Part shown: in pieces, positions 1 through 58,609 of the stretch
How positions within the stretch are numbered: position 1 is the first letter of the stretch
Layout of the letters: each line of letters starts with the position of its first letter
Assembly (NCBI GenBank): GCA_034336665.1
Contig: CM067576.1
Span: 14,747,385-14,811,384 of the forward strand
Source: Luscinia megarhynchos
Taxonomy: Eukaryota; Chordata; Aves; Passeriformes; Turdidae
Direction of reading: 5' to 3'
Length of the DNA: 64,000 nt
The notes under the pieces: model-generated
Told to the model about the DNA's origin: nothing
Databases searched by the model: none
Seen by the model: the letters and a program-made list of their open reading frames with translations, nothing else
Position numbers and translations under genes: made by a program

Positions 1-44174
<44,174 letters not shown>

Positions 44175-44322
44175 TTTGAGAGAAAATGCAGGATTCAAGA
44201 ATGCAGTGCTCCCCAGGATTGTTGGATTTTGGAGGAATCATCTCTATTCCAGCCCCCCCACCCCCCCACCCCAGCTTTTTTTCCCCCTTTCCTCTTGGTT
44301 GCAGATGGATCCGTCCCCTTCC

Positions 44323-44353
<31 letters not shown>

Positions 44354-44530
44354 GTAGTAGTTCTCCCTCCTCCCTACCAGGTCCCGTCAGTGAGATGAGA
44401 CATCGCGCCCAGCTGCGGGAATTAATATGCAGGGGGAGAGAAATTAGATCTGCACAAGCCCTTTGCAGATATAATCAGAAAACGTCAGCTCAGGCAGCAG
44501 GCAGCAGCTTCCAAATCTAGGGAAATAATA
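44175..44530 (-). promoter_or_regulatory. GABRG2: GABRG2 5' UTR / proximal promoter region
   Basis: Sequence just upstream of the start codon. On the minus strand it contains a CRE half-site TGACGT (44482-44487), an E-box-type CAGCTG (44409-44414), CpGs (GGGCGCGATG), GC/CT-rich stretches, and an AT-rich TTATATTATTT stretch near 44523-44533 that could act as a weak TATA-like element. The transcription start cannot be placed from sequence alone. A 26-base T run on the plus strand (A run in the gene's sense) lies within it. Call rests on position and motif content. Confidence 0.5.
44327..44352. repeat. T26 homopolymer (A26 in the sense of GABRG2)
   Basis: Uninterrupted run of 26 T on the plus strand, 153 bp upstream of the GABRG2 start codon. 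It is probably length-polymorphic and its assembled length may be inaccurate. Confidence 0.9.
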
Positions 44531-47500
44531 TAATTGGGAGAAAAGGAAAAAAAATGAAACCCAAACAAAAAGCGAAAATCACAGACACTCACAGAATAAA
44601 AACAGTTAAGGAAAGGAGCACGTACACATTTACAGAACTGCTGACACACATGCAGCAAAATCTAAACAAAAATAAAGCAACAAAGAGCAAATGAGAGGGG
44701 GAAAAAAAGAAAGAATAAAGCAATGGAGATTCTGCCCGAATGCAGATTAACTCTGAGGTCAAAGTGGAAATGATGCACACTGCTGCAGCACAGATTAACA
44801 CATGCGTGGTGTCAGCCAGGGTGCTTTTTAACCTTTGATTACACATATGCAGGCAGCCTGGATTTTCATTCTGGAGCTGAGAAGGATTTGGCAGGCATAA
44901 AAAGGGAGGTTGGAATGAAAAGCTTGCCCTATGCTGCTGAGCATCCTCATTTTTCTAAACAGTGTGGAAATCGTGATTGCAAAGGGGGAAAAAAATGAAA
45001 GGTGGGATGGGGGAGTGGAAAAGGGAGGGATTGTTGTTGCTAAGTAACTCAGGAAATGGGGAAAGCAGCATTGGTGGAGTCAGTATGAATGAGGTGATTT
45101 AGTGTGTGGTAGGATTAGGGGGAATATGCAAGGCTTTTATCTCCCCTCCCCCTAATAAAACGAGGCTACACAGACACAGGAAACACTTCCTGGCCAGAGG
45201 GGAAACACTAGAGGACTACAGAAGATGGATGCTGCCAAATTTTGGAACCAGAATCCCAAGCTCCATTGTCCAAAAAATGCAATTTAGCAACTACTAGTGG
45301 AGTAAAAAATTCAGGGAATCTCATGATTTCCTGATGAGCACTTTAGTCTAAAATAGGCACTTGAAACATGACTTACAATAGCATCTTTTTTACCTCCCCT
45401 ATTTTTTCTGTCTAGATCAAAGTAAATATAGACAATAACAAGCTTACCCAATTACATTTATGAACTGGGAGAACTTAATCATCAGGGAACATTTTTTTTT
45501 TCAGTTTCAAGCCCACTTTTCTAAAACTAAAGGGAGAAATAAATAAAGAATTATCTTAAAGAAAACTTAAATGATGGGAAAGTGAAATGTTCCAAATAAA
45601 ATAAAAGAATCAAAATTTCCCTCTAGTCTAGTTTGAACCAAATTTGGCACTTGGATTCTGCCCAAACCTTCTGATACACTTGGACAATTGTTTAGTTTCC
45701 AATGTCCAAAAGCAGAATGAAATTTATCCATCAGAATTACATAAAGTAGTTGCTTTCTCAGAGTCTCTAAAACCCAGATCCAGCCTTCAGCCATCAAGTT
45801 AATTTTTTTCTGTTTCAAAAACCAATGCATTTAACTTTAACAATAATCAATAGATCAATATTATTAGTTGAATTAAATACATTTTGGTCCTGGATAATAC
45901 TATGATTATTGGAGTCAATATCTAACACAGTCACTATATTTTTATCAGTGTTTATGAACAAAGTAACAAGTTGCAAACCTGTTACTTAATATTTCCAGTC
46001 AATGGTCTTATTGTTAATTAATTTATTCCACCAACTTGTGAAATACAGCCTCTTCAGTGACAGAAAGCTATAAAATATTTTAAATGCTCTCCCTATATCT
46101 CTCTTCCTCTTAGTGTTTATATATTAGTATATAATATATGTATGTATATATTTGCATGTTTAAATATCAACATTTGATCATGGTTCAATTCACTATCTGT
46201 AAACATGAAACTTCTTCACTATTCCTTTGAAGGATGAAAATGCTGTGTATATTTTGGTGAGGGAATCAAAATTGTTGATAGGAGAGAATTTGAACTGTAC
46301 AAACACTTATTTATTCTCTTGGCTACAGCAAATGTGTCTGCACAAGTATGGCAGCTTTACTCTGCACATTTTTACTGCAAATGTGTTCCATTAGCAAAAT
46401 CTTCTTGTCTGAAAAGAGCTCCTGGACTTCCTACAGGATTTTTATGCACTTTCATTCCAGAGGGTCATCTTGTTATTCTTTCTAACAGAGGCAAGAGGTC
46501 TGTAACAGAAAAATAATCTGTGGGTGTCAAACTTGGGAGAGTTTTCCAGGCTTCCCATCCCACAGATGGTATGTCAAAGAGAATTGGATACTGTAATACT
46601 AATCCTGAATTGCTCTCAGGTTATTAAGATGTAGAGACCACTGATAATATTATTCCTGTACGTACTTTATTAGCTGTAACTTCCATTCACATTGTTAATT
46701 GGTTATCAGTGGGTTTTGATGGACAAGCATACTCCGAAGATTGTGTAGATTTTTCTGCATATTAAAACTTGCATCACCATATTATGATAAATTTTTCATC
46801 CCAGACACTTTGACTTTTCTTTAGTTTCAGATGCCTACAAGTGACATTTAGGCATTGACTTAGGTGTAGTGGGAATTGGGATCTTTGGCCTCTGATACAG
46901 TCAGTGGACAATGGCCAAGTCAAATTTTTGAGTGCTCCTAGATAAGATCATTTCACTGTTAAAATACTTGACCCCAGTACATAAAACTTATCCACCAATA
47001 ATGAAGCAATAGAAATTTTGGCTGGAAGTAATTTTAAATGCAAATTTGACCTTGCAGTTCTTTGCAACCTTAGTCTGAAGGAAGGGAAGGCAAATCCACA
47101 TTTTATGCTTAAAGAATTTCATTATTATATTATACTTATAACCTGTGCTAGGAAGAACTGCCGTAGAAAACAAAAATGTGCCAGGCTGTTTTCTCTCTGA
47201 ACACACGTTGTTTTTGAAGTACTGTGTTCCTTCTGTGCCCACAAGCTCTATCAGACACTGATGTTTTAGGAATCTTTCATAATAAATTATCACAAAAGGA
47301 TCAAATTTACATGAGGACAATGCCTAGTGTGCAATGTTTTCCTGACACTTTTGTGTGATAAACCAGTCCCACACAGTAACTTGTCCCTGGGCACAAATGT
47401 GGTATCTTCACAACAAATAATTTCAAGGTTTTGAAAAAAAAAGTCTTATGAAGAATAATTAAACACAGAACTCATTGTTCCAAAAAGATGCATTCTGTAT

Positions 47501-50399
47501 CAGACTAGAATATTATAAGAGTACCTTAGTTAATTTGGCAGGCACCTTGCTCATTAACAAGGGGGTTCTCAGCTCCTATGATTTCCCTATGTGTCTGTAC
47601 CCTTAAGCCCAAAGAAAACATGGCTTTTCCTTATCCTAAAATTATTCCTTTTCTGTGTATCAAATATTGGATCACAAATCAGAAAGGAAGAAGAAAAAGA
47701 TACATGTAATAAAGCAATTGCAAAAGTAGGTGTTACAAAATATGCATAAAGTGAAAAAAAGGACACTGTCAATGTCAGTACCTTCCCAGATTGTCTTTTA
47801 TCACATGTTCCTATCTGGAAGTTCTTTCTGTTTCAGCTTGTTGTTCCTTGACTTGCTTTAGAAAAAACAAACAAGCAAACCACCAAAAATGAAGTGCAAA
47901 TTTCACTCTGTCTGAAATGGCACATAATTTGGGTCGAGGTAACTGGTTTATATGGGTCACGTTGAGGATGATTTAACATCTAGGTAGTTAAAATTTCTAT
48001 AATTATGCTTTTTGAGACTATTTATTACATATCAAGTATTGTTTTGATGCTTAGAAAAACACATTTAAAAACACTGTTTCAAATTATTCTTATTCTGAAA
48101 TAAAATATCCTAGTTATAAATACAGAACTTTTGAACTAGCATATTTTAGCCTCGGGAATATCTTAAGTCTGAATTCCTGAGGAAAATAGCATCCAATATA
48201 AAGCATTTTTCGAATGGAATTCCAGGATTTGATATAATGTCTCTTCCTCCCCCCATGATCTATCTTCTAACCCATTTTCTGGTCATTAATAGGTGTATAA
48301 ATGTATATTAAAGCATGGAAAACCTAAAAATCAATTTTGGAATACTTCTGGGAGAAGGTAGGTCATGGTTTTACATATTTTTAATGTACATGTGTGTTCA
48401 TGGTTGTTCATGGGAGGATTTAATTTAGAACACCCAGACACCTAGCTCTCTTTTAATCCATGTGCTCAAAATACTGTGAAGGAGTGGTGTGGAGGTGGGC
48501 TGAACAAAAACTGCACTAGATAAGTGCTAGACTAAAACCATAGTTTAGAGATGATTATTGACTGAATCAACATGAAATTTGGACAGTACCAAGTAGATTA
48601 ACTCAAAAGTATAGTGCACAGTGTATCCAAATATAATTCTGTTTATTTTGCCAAATGTAACCTAAATATAACTATTGTAGTATTAAAAAATAGTCCCATC
48701 TTAATATTGAATCTCACTGCTGCTTTTCTCTGGTAAATATTGCATGGAGTCAGAAATATTGCCTATCATTGTGTAGAATATGGATGCCACAGAATTTCAA
48801 ATTAGCACTCAAAGATATATTTAATTATTTATCTGAAAAAGTATTGTTTAAGCATTGTTTCAGTCTGTTTATATGGAAGATGATTCACTCAAACTGTCAG
48901 AATAAAGGAAAAAGAAAATACTATTTACGTTTAAAATAGTAATTCTTTCAAGAAACCCTTCAAGCTGAAGCCTCCTTCTTAGAGTATTCAACCTACTGCA
49001 TTTTTTAAAAAGCCAAAATCTTGTGCTACTTGGAAAATATTTTCAAATAATTATTTTAAAACTTAGTGATTAAAATAGAGAAGTGTTTCCTAAGACAGAC
49101 ATACAGTGGTATTTCAGGATTTAACACAAAGTGAATGTTTTTGCAGATATATATTATTCAATCTGTATAACCAGGCTGCTATTCAAAGCAAGTATTTGAC
49201 TTAAAAGAAAAACTTCTAGTAACCTAATACAACCGAAACACAACCCTAAAATACTCTGTTTGCTTATGTGCTTTGATCTTGTGCTAAAACAGTAAAGAAA
49301 ACAAGTTGTTGGCTAACAGCACTCTCACTGTGCTTAGATTTACAAGCTTCTGCCAGGAACAGACTTACCAAATGCTATTTTGAACTGTACACATCTAAGA
49401 TTCCGTTGTCACAGAACTCTTGGAGCAAACTGCAATCTCCATCTCCCTGCTACTGACCTGATTAAGCTTCCTTACCCTGTCAGGGCCCAGTTCCTTCACA
49501 CTAAATTCTTATGTGAAGAAATCAATGCTAAGGTACTTTCTGAGAAATATATTAATTTTTTCATCTGAATATTTTTATTAATGACGAGGAGATGTTCCTG
49601 CTTCACAAGAACTTTGAAGAAGCACGATTTTGAGGAGTCATTTATTGATATGTATTCACATATTCCACACAGTTTATACTAAGAGCTTAGATCTAACCTC
49701 TATGTTCAAGCTACAGCTTCCTCCCCATACTTGTCTTGTGCTGAATCTCTAAGTTTAAGAGCACTTTGAAACCATTTCAGGAAGCCAGACTCTGCTTCCT
49801 GTACTCAAGCACCAGCCAAAGGGAAAAGAAGAATGCTGGAGTTGTCCATCTCTCCCTCCTGGGGTTGAGAAAGGGTGGGCAATGCTGCGCTTCTTTCTGG
49901 GGTGATGATAGAACCTCTATATGAACGAACCAGGAAACCCTTTCTACATAATTTGCACTTTCAGTGGGACAAGTTGAATTCTATTGTTCATAAATATGAT
50001 TATTACCCATGACCATTCAACCTACTTGCATCTTGTTTTAGATATTTACCTGCATGTAACTTGTAATTGTATATTTTTTCTATTTAGCAATGAGAAAGGA
50101 AGAAATACCAGTCAGCACTAAACATCAAAGGGTATTTTGACTCTTTTTAGCACTATGAAGCTCTCAGAACTTGGACAGAGAAGACAGAATCTCTCTAAAA
50201 ACTTGTTATAGAAAAATGTATCATCAGCAGGCTGAAGCCTGAGGCCTGGGTACATTGTTGGGATGTACACAGGGAGGCAGACGGGCAGGAAGGGATGGCA
50301 TGATATCTATCACCCAGCTCCTAGTCAAAAGAGGTGCCAGTGCTGATTGCATTTAAACCAGACCTTGCTGTTTTGTCTAGAAAAGCTTCAAGGTTAGAG
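44531..50399. other. Upstream flank, no gene recognised
   Basis: AT-rich sequence 5' of GABRG2. Contains short A/T runs, an AT-alternating stretch near 46119-46152 and small chance frames. No CR1, tRNA or coding exon recognised. Confidence 0.6.
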
Positions 50400-50925
50400 A
50401 TTTCATATCCTCTCTGTGCAATTCATTCTAATCTTTAATTGTGCTGAGTCATTTGTTCCTGCCCTTTGATTAATGACCCTTATCTCTGGCACTGCCTTCT
50501 GCCCCCCTCCTGACCCCAGGGAGCTGCTCCACCTGCAGCCACTTCCATGGTCCTCTGGGGGCTCACTTATGTTTATCAGGTGAATAACTACAATTTCTTG
50601 TCTTGAAGCCCCCAAAAAGGACACAACAGCCCAGACGTGGTCTGATGAAGGCCGGGTAAGGCCTCCTCAGGTTTGCCTTCATCCCTGCCATGACTCCTGC
50701 CAGTCAGTCCCCAGCACTATTTGGAGAGGGATTAGTCCATTCCATATGCAGTACTTTATAGCTATTCATACTGAATTTCATGTTATTCCTTCCAAATGAA
50801 GGCTCTCTGAATGGCAGCCCTACTCACAAGCACATTGACACCATGCCCTAGCTGCTGTCATCCACAAACTTGATGGGGCTGCATCCCATTTCCTTCAGTG
50901 CATAGTTTTATAAACAACAAAATGT
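50400..50925 (-). mobile_element. Old CR1-like LINE fragment
   Basis: The 50620-50925 part resembles the CR1 ORF2 body on the minus strand: in plus orientation it has CCCAGACGTGGTCTGATGA, TGAATTTCATGTTATTCCTT, CTCTGAATGGCAG and ATCCACAAACTTGATGGGGC, matching recurrent CR1 segments at about the expected spacing. Heavily diverged and interrupted. The GC-rich 50400-50620 flank may be part of the same insertion, but this is uncertain. Confidence 0.65.
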
Positions 50926-53900
50926 AAAATCTAAAGGCTGTAGCTAAACTACATGGATAATAGCTATGTTAATTTTCCTTTCACACTGAAAAATTAAAAG
51001 TAAAAAAATTACTGTAAAGTACCATCCCTGAGAGCTTCCCAGGAGTATATTTTAGTTTATTTATTTGTGCCTGCTTTGAATGTTTGTGCATTTTCTCATG
51101 GAAAAATTATTTAAAATAATTAATCTTAAATGCCTTTATTTTCAAATGGTGGTCATTTAGTTTCCTGGTTCTTTTACACTAAAGGCTTTATTATCAGAGG
51201 GGCTGTTACAACTAATGAGACCATAAAGCGTTATGCTCATGTTTCAACACAATCCCATTAGCACTTCAGCAAATTAAACTGCATTTTGAAGCAAAAATAA
51301 CTGAAAAAAAGTTCAAATCAATTAAAACATATAAAACATTGAACACATAATCAGGTAAAGTTACATATTATTATTGCAATGATAATTATTAAAAAACTGT
51401 GCTATTATTAAAGTTGATTATGTGATAATCATGATGAGGCAGCATTGTCTAGTTTGAAATAGTGTGTGCTCTATCATTCTAGGGGCTTGGATTAAACTAA
51501 AAATTAATGTATATATTAATTATCAGGAGGTGAAAATTATGAGAGACAGGGCAACTGAGAAACGTTTTAAACGTTTTAAAATGAGGTTTGTTGCCTCATG
51601 GCATGAGTCTCATAGAAGGGTGAGACATTAAAGGTATTACATCCAATGCCATAATATCAGAAGCTGCCTAATTCTTAGTTACAATGCCTTATGTTATCTT
51701 TTTAGCTAATCAAATACTTCTACAAAGCTTGCTAACATCTTTTTATACCAATTATAAATTGCATTGCTTTTTGTGGCTTTACCACAATGCATAATTTTTC
51801 AACCAAGCATATAACACTTCACAAACCTACATCGATTCTTCTTAAGCATCTTTCTAACAAATTCTATTGCTAAACTTTAAAATCTTTTACTATCTTACTT
51901 AATGTATTGCTTTGTACATATAATATATGTTTCTTTGCTTAAAACATATTTCTACTTAAACTACAAACTTATATTCTTGTTTTATGTCTGTTTCACTTTT
52001 AGTGCTCTAATTTTCCAAGCCTTCTCCAAGGTCTTAGGGCAAATATCATCTCCATCTCTATCTCTGAGCCTGTATGCACAAGGCCCTGAGATTTCTCTGT
52101 GCCTGCATTTCCTACATTAATAAAAAAGCAAATTAAGAAGAAAATTAATTAAACCAAATACTATGAGAAAGCTTAATTTTGAATTTTCCTGTATCTATTT
52201 TCACTGCCAGATATATAAAACCAGGTAGAAATTAAGTTAGGAGAATCCAAAATGTACCCACTTGAAAACAAAGTGTCCTCTACTCTAACATGTCAGTGAA
52301 TCCACCAGTGAATTGAGATAGAAAGAGACCATTCAAAGCAGGGTTTCAAGTGCTTTTTAATTACTGGTTAGATGTTAAACATTCCTCTTTATAGTGTCTC
52401 AGGAGCTGTAAACCAAAATTTATTTTACTGAAACTTCTGATCTTCTTCAATTCAGCAAATATTGATTTAATCTTTCATACTCCTCCCAAAGAGCGAGCCA
52501 AGAAACTAATGTACTGCACACCTTGATCTTTGTCAGATGATGTCAACATCAGTGACTGTCAGGGTAAATCCAGAGGTTAACCTGCTGCTTTTCTGCCTGG
52601 AAGCTTAGCAGTGGGCTAAACTGCTCCATCATTTAAGCTAGAAGTCAAATGAAGATTAAGTCAGTTGGGTTTTTAAGAAATACTTAACTAAGTTTTATAT
52701 TGTTTCATAGCAATCCTGAGAAAAAAATGGAATCCGCTTTTTATGCCTCTGAGTTAACAAGTCTGCATAATCACAAGCAAAACATTATTTATGTGTTATT
52801 TATCAGGGTCTATGTTACAGGTTATAGGAATACAGAGAGGTGTGGGGATATTACACGTGTAGAATAAAAACTGAAATTTCCCACACCTCAGAGGAGATAC
52901 GGGCAATAAAAATTTCAGAAATTTTAACTTGTTTCAAAGCTGATTATCCTACTGGCCATCTTGAAGTAGATGAGCTCACTCCACTGAGCAGAGTTTGGCT
53001 TTGAAATGCTCAGGAAGGGAAAGATGCACCTGCTCCAGCATTTGTGTGTCATTGGGGTATGGCAGGAGTGCAGGCACAGGGACCACTGCACTCTTTGGGA
53101 TTATGAGTATTATGTCCGATAATGTAAGACCACTCTTACCTTCTGTCAAACAAACATTGTTCTTTGAATCTGCATCACTCAGTTGCACTTCCTAGGTGTT
53201 CATTCCAGGCTGCTGCTGTTGAACAGCAGGAATGGGACATGTGAACAGCTTTTTTCCACGGAGGCAAAATACTACTTAACAGCATTTAAAAGAGACAACA
53301 GATGGGAGACTGTTTCTCAAAATAATCTTCCCTAATGGAAATTGCAGTGACAATCCTGCAGAAAGAAGGAGGAGAAAAAATTTCTGCAGCATCTGTGAAA
53401 GGAAATCCTGGAAAAACAAATAAATTAGGCTCTTTTAAACAGGCAAATGACTGCCTGTAGTTATTTATGCACAACAACATTTTTTTAGTTACTTCCTTCC
53501 ATTTTGTTTATGGATGGTTTAGCTGAATTTTCAGATGGGTTCTGTCAGATAATATTCCCAGCTCTGCTTCATTTCCACTGCTTCAAAGTATGAGCAGAAA
53601 TTTGCTTAAGCAACTGGGGAATTCTTGGCTTCAGGATCCCAAAGGTAATGCCAGCCAAGGTGATGCCATGTTTTTTGCCACTTTTCCTTGTCCTTCTCAC
53701 CAACATGGAAAGTAAAATGTTGAGAGAATTCTCCCTTTTCATGCTTCCAACACCATCCACATATGCAGATATATATCATCACTTCTGTTCTTTTGGCAGT
53801 GAATAAACTATTAATATTTAAATCTTCACAGATTTTTACTGCTTTTCTCAAACTTTTTTTTAAATGTAACTAAAACATATTTTCTTTATTCTATTTGTTG

Positions 53901-55294
53901 ACCGGGGCAGTGACTCTTATATTCCTTTGTAGGGTCTAGAGCCACTGCTTGTTCTATGCAATATCCATTACAACTGCTCTCTAACATTTTGATTCTGTTT
54001 TTATACATAGACTGTTTTCTCTTTTTTCACTGCTATTTTTCAAAAATCTTGCTATTTTTGGAATTTGCATATTCATTGTTTGATTTGGTCTATTAAATTT
54101 TATGGAAATAAACATGGATTTTCCCTGTAGCAAAATGTCACAGAATGAGCTCCAGTACTGCTAAAATCAGTTTAACTAAGGGAATGAAACAGAAAGAAAA
54201 AAAAAAAAAAGGAGTGGGCTGGAAACAGGAATAAGAACAGATGGCCTAAGTTAGCATTTTTAGATATTATATTACATAAAGTGGTAGGAGGGAAACTAAA
54301 AAGGTAAATACCAACCTTTTTAATATACTAGAAGTGTTGTGTTGATACTCTCTCTGTATTGTATGGATATGAAAACTGAAAACCACACTGCTAAATAGTA
54401 CAAATTTCAGCATTAAGCTCGTTAATTGGTTAAGCTGGAAATGTAAAGACACCTACAACAATTATGAGTATCTGTATCGTTTATTAAGAGTTTTGTATTT
54501 CTTTAAAAGGAAACATTTATTATTTTATATGATAAGATCAGCTGATCTGCAAATTAAATGCACAATAATATTCTTCAGAGTCATTCTGCCACAATGTGTC
54601 TTCAAATGAGTGTCTACAGTTTCTGCCTTGAAGCTGTCTACCACACTTCATGTGTGAATTCTCCAATGCCTGATTCTTTATTTAGGAGCTCAGTTCCTAC
54701 CCAACTTTTGTAACATTGCCAAGAAACTTACAGGTGGCAGTACTTCTTATTCTACTGTGTGAAAAGAAAAACAGAGTAGATTCACTTGATTTTTTTTTTT
54801 TTTTTTCAGAGAAAGGTTGTTCAGCATACTAGCTGGGACAAGCAAGACAAAAAGCTTTTGTATGTGTGTGAGTGTGTGGAACCTGGATACATCCTCAGGG
54901 GATTGTTAAATTATCATTGGCATCATGTTAGAACACAACTATATATATAAAGATTAAAGAATATAGGCCATGTCTGAAAGTGTAAAGGAGAGTACCATAG
55001 ATGCAATGTTTCTGAAAATGGTCTGGGAGAGTGATTAATCATCCCATCATCGCTGAGAAAGTAGCAATTAAAAACCCTATGGTTTTTTTAAGTACTCAGT
55101 ATTTAGACAACAGGTCAGGGTATGATCTTTGGAAGTATGCAATGTAGATTTCTATTTATTTAGGTATAAGAGGCCTTGAATCTGTAGCAGAAATGAATTG
55201 CTAAAGCTAGAGTATTTTAATGTTGGAGAAGAAATCAGGCATATCAGAGAGTTGTCAGAACACCCTTCCTCACTTGTGCCCCAAGCTCACTTAC
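50926..55294. other. Upstream flank, no gene recognised
   Basis: AT-rich. Holds an A run (about 54198-54213), a T run (about 54791-54806) and a ten-base tandem AACGTTTTAA pair near 51561-51580. The minus-strand frame around 53570-53780 has no splice or family support. Confidence 0.6.
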
Positions 55295-55529
55295 CAGTGG
55301 GATTACCCAGGATAAGACTGGGAGCAGGACATAAAGTGCTGCTTCTGTGATGCTTAGAAAGAGCAGGTACAGCCTGGCCAGCATGGTCCAAACAGGCACT
55401 GGGAGCAAAAGCAGAACCAGAAGAAGCATCAGGAATCTCCTGCTGACAGCATCTGGGCCCCACCCCAGCTGCACAGGAGCAGAACGACTGCAGCCAACTG
55501 TCAACCACCAAAAACATAGGGGCCCCCAC
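55295..55529 (-). other. Candidate exon B (weak), GC-richer segment upstream of GABRG2
   Basis: 235 nt between acceptor-like ...TTGATTTTAG and a consensus donor CTG|GTAAGTGAG. Two frames are open throughout. In phase 0 it reads VGAPMFLVVDSWLQ... ending SLILGNPTG; in another frame it encodes a strongly hydrophobic stretch (RRFLMLLLVLLLLPVPVW and LYLLFLSITEAALYVLLPVL) resembling membrane helices. Neither is recognised. Local GC is higher than the flanks. Confidence 0.2.
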
Positions 55530-56048
55530 CTAAAATCAAAGCTCCTTCAAGGTCCTGGAATTCTCTTATGAGTATGACAAAATACACAGAAGATATAATT
55601 AAGAACAGAAGACAAAGAAAGGGTAAAATTTAAATTATAGTTCTATGATGAGCACATACCTACCAATGGTTGTGCATTTTAGTGAATCCATTAAGGCCCA
55701 AAACACAAGTTACATCTTTACATGGTAAACTTAGTATTGAAGTCAGATGTTCTTTACTAATTTATTAGCTAAGAAACTTTTTCTACTGATTAATCTAAGA
55801 CATCCTGTCTCTCTATTCCTGTCTAAAGCAATTTTTGATTCAAGTATTAAATACATTTCGCTGAACCAATTTTTTTGGTCACAATGCATCTTTCCAGTTA
55901 GATAATACCTGAATAGCTGGTCAGAATTTTGCCATAATCCTCTTTATTACTGTACCTATTTCATATCAAAAATCAGATAGTGTCGTTATATTCATGGCAC
56001 TGAACAAAGCAACACTCTCCTACATTATAAAAAGTAATTCTCCTTTAC

Positions 56049-56153
56049 CTTTTGATGTCTTTTCCTTTCCAAGAATTTCTTATTTGCAATGATAGTCAGA
56101 ATATCATGGGAATCAAAGTACTTCAGTGTGCAGCTCTGTTGGGTCATGTTCAT
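56049..56153 (-). other. Candidate exon A (weak), upstream of GABRG2
   Basis: 105 nt (35 codons) between an acceptor-like ...TTCTCATTGCACAG and a donor-like AAG|GTAAAG. Only one frame is open: MNMTQQSCTLKYFDSHDI then LTIIANKKFLERKRHQK. Phase 0 at both ends. Product unrecognised. The polypyrimidine tract is weak, so this could be chance. Confidence 0.2.
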
Positions 56154-58609
56154 CTGTGCAATGAGAATGAATGCATAAATGATTTATTTATGTCATTTTA
56201 TATTTTGTTTTTTGAATTATGTTTAATATAATGCTTTTACTATATATCTTCCAAGAAGTATTTTCAAATAGATAATGGACAATAAAATTAAATGATTTCT
56301 TAAGATAATATGATTTTAATGAGTGCTGTGAATGAGGCTCATCATTAACATTTCTTGCTGCCCAGAGAAACCATCTCTTTAGAAGCTTTCTCTATACCAG
56401 GAAAAAAAAATTGAAAACCATTTCCTCTGTGTTTGCTTCCATTTATGCCATTTGTGTAAAGCATAAGCAAACATTGATAAGATAAAACATAGACAAAGGG
56501 TTTTATCTAAATTAAGTATATATATTCATTGGTTTATTTAATAGATACATTAAGAACTAAAATTAAATACATTATAAAATAAAGCTTTACTGTACCAGGC
56601 AAAAGCCAGGGCCTTGCTTCAGCTGAACCTTGTGTTTCTAAGCTTTAGCACAGTAAAATCAGGATATTTCAGATTTTCAAGCAGTTTTTATCTGTCTTTC
56701 ACAGTATCCATAATCTTTCTTGTAGACTTTTCATTGGTCTTCTTGCCTACTCACTGAAAGAGTTCTGCTGGTGAGTTCAGAGCAAGAGCTACACTTTCAC
56801 CAGTGATTTTCTGGATTATAATTCTGCAGAAAATTCTGTTTTTCTCCCTAAAGCTTTCTCTGAATATTCTATTATCTCAAGACCAGGCAAGAATCTGTAA
56901 AAAGTAGCTATTCAGATAAAATCCAGCACATCATGAATTTCTGGGAGGATTTCCATTGCATCAGAGGCATCATATGAAGAAATGAACTTTTCAAAGTACA
57001 CCACTCACTCCCTAAACCCAACCAAAGATTTTTTTTATTCTTTGCAGCTTTTTTGAAAGCTTCTTTTCCTATATTCACTCTCACTTTGTTAGACAGTACT
57101 GTACTGAAGCATTTAAATATCTCTTCTTTATCAGTGATGTCTCAGAGTGATCAAATTTAATCAAATCTACAAATAAATCTGACCATAATAAATTTTTCTA
57201 GGAGTTAAATGTATTTTCACATCTGGCCTGATTTATTAGCTGTGTGCCCTATTTATTTTATTTTATTGTTGTTACTGTTTTATAACACTAATATATCTTA
57301 TTTAAAACAAATATATTTTTCAACTATTCTTTTATCTACACGTCTTCCCCTCCTAGAAGGCCATAATAATGTTAATGACTTATTTCCAGGGAGGCCAGTT
57401 TTATTTTGTTGCAAAATGATTCCTATTTAGGCTAGTGATAGAGGAGAAAAACTGAAGTCAAGAGACAATATTTTTCGTATATCAATTGAACAAAATAACA
57501 CTCTCTGTGAAATATAACTGATTTGTATTTAAATGTTCCCATAAACTTGGTTCAGGCTCTGCTGAGCCTGAAATATTTGTTAATCCTATCAGAGGGAGAA
57601 AAACACCTGTGGAAATACAATAAACAAGCCTTAAGGCAAGGTGAAGAATCTACCATTATATTATGGATCCAGTAGTGGCTCTGGGAAGAAAATGAGCTTT
57701 AACTGGTCAGTTATCATCCAAAGAGTCACCATCTGTATTGTGTTAGTTATTGTAGGTGTATTTTTCTTTTTGAGAAGAGCACCTCACTGCCATAGAGCAT
57801 TCATATCATGTTTTTAAAATAATATTCAAAGTTCTTTTATAAACTCTCTTATAGTTTAGGAACCATACACTACATTCTTTAATTTTAGTTAAGTTTATTC
57901 CCTTTGATTGGATAGGCATTGCAAGAAAACTGATAAAATAAAACTGGGTAAAAAGCATGCCATGAAGGTTTTTAGTACTGAGTATATTTGGTTCCTGTGG
58001 TCCTAAAACATTTAAAACATTTTTGCTGTGTGCAAATCCATCAAATAGCTGCTGGAGTCACAAATCTCTCTTGTGCCAAATCAACTCCTTTCTTCTTTTC
58101 AGTCATGGGTGATATTTAAAAAAAACTATAAGCATAATGTGAAAGTAGGATAGATGAACAGGGAAAAAAGTACTGTAAATTATTTAACAGATGAATGTTT
58201 TATATCAACTCACATGTTCCCTTGTATTCATTGTGAATATTTCACGTTAATATTGATTTAGATTTGGCTCATAAAGTATTCTGATGCCTAAAATCTTAGC
58301 AGTATGTAGGAATATTTTTTCCTGAAACATATGACTTGTCATGAACATTTCTGTAGCAAATTTCTCTTCCCAAATACAAAAGAATGTATTTATTACAAGT
58401 TTATTCACATTACAAGTTTATTCATGTTACCAATTTTATAGAATCGTGATTTAGTGTACCGTAAAGTGTTCTGAAACTTTCCATTCTTACTCTACTGCAC
58501 AAAATCAGTCATTGGCATTGTAATTGCTAATGAAGTTCATGTGAGAATGGTAAATAATAAGGAGAAGATTGTTGAATTATTGATTAGTGGGAGCGTATGT
58601 CAGTCAGTT
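56154..58609. other. Upstream flank, no gene recognised
   Basis: AT-rich intergenic sequence between weak candidate exon A and the CR1 element. Nothing further supported. Confidence 0.6.
58391..58432. repeat. Short tandem duplication (about 17 bp x 2)
   Basis: Two adjacent near-identical copies of ATTACAAGTTTATTCA(C/T), about 180 bp upstream of the CR1 at 58.6 kb. Probably replication slippage. Confidence 0.6.

Noticed and set aside
44896..44910. Plus-strand CATAAAAAGGG as a TATA box
   Set aside because: No plus-strand gene follows it and it is on the wrong strand for GABRG2.
53569..53851. Overlapping minus-strand frames of 63 and 81 codons
   Set aside because: Two different frames are open over the same bases, with no splice sites or recognisable motif.
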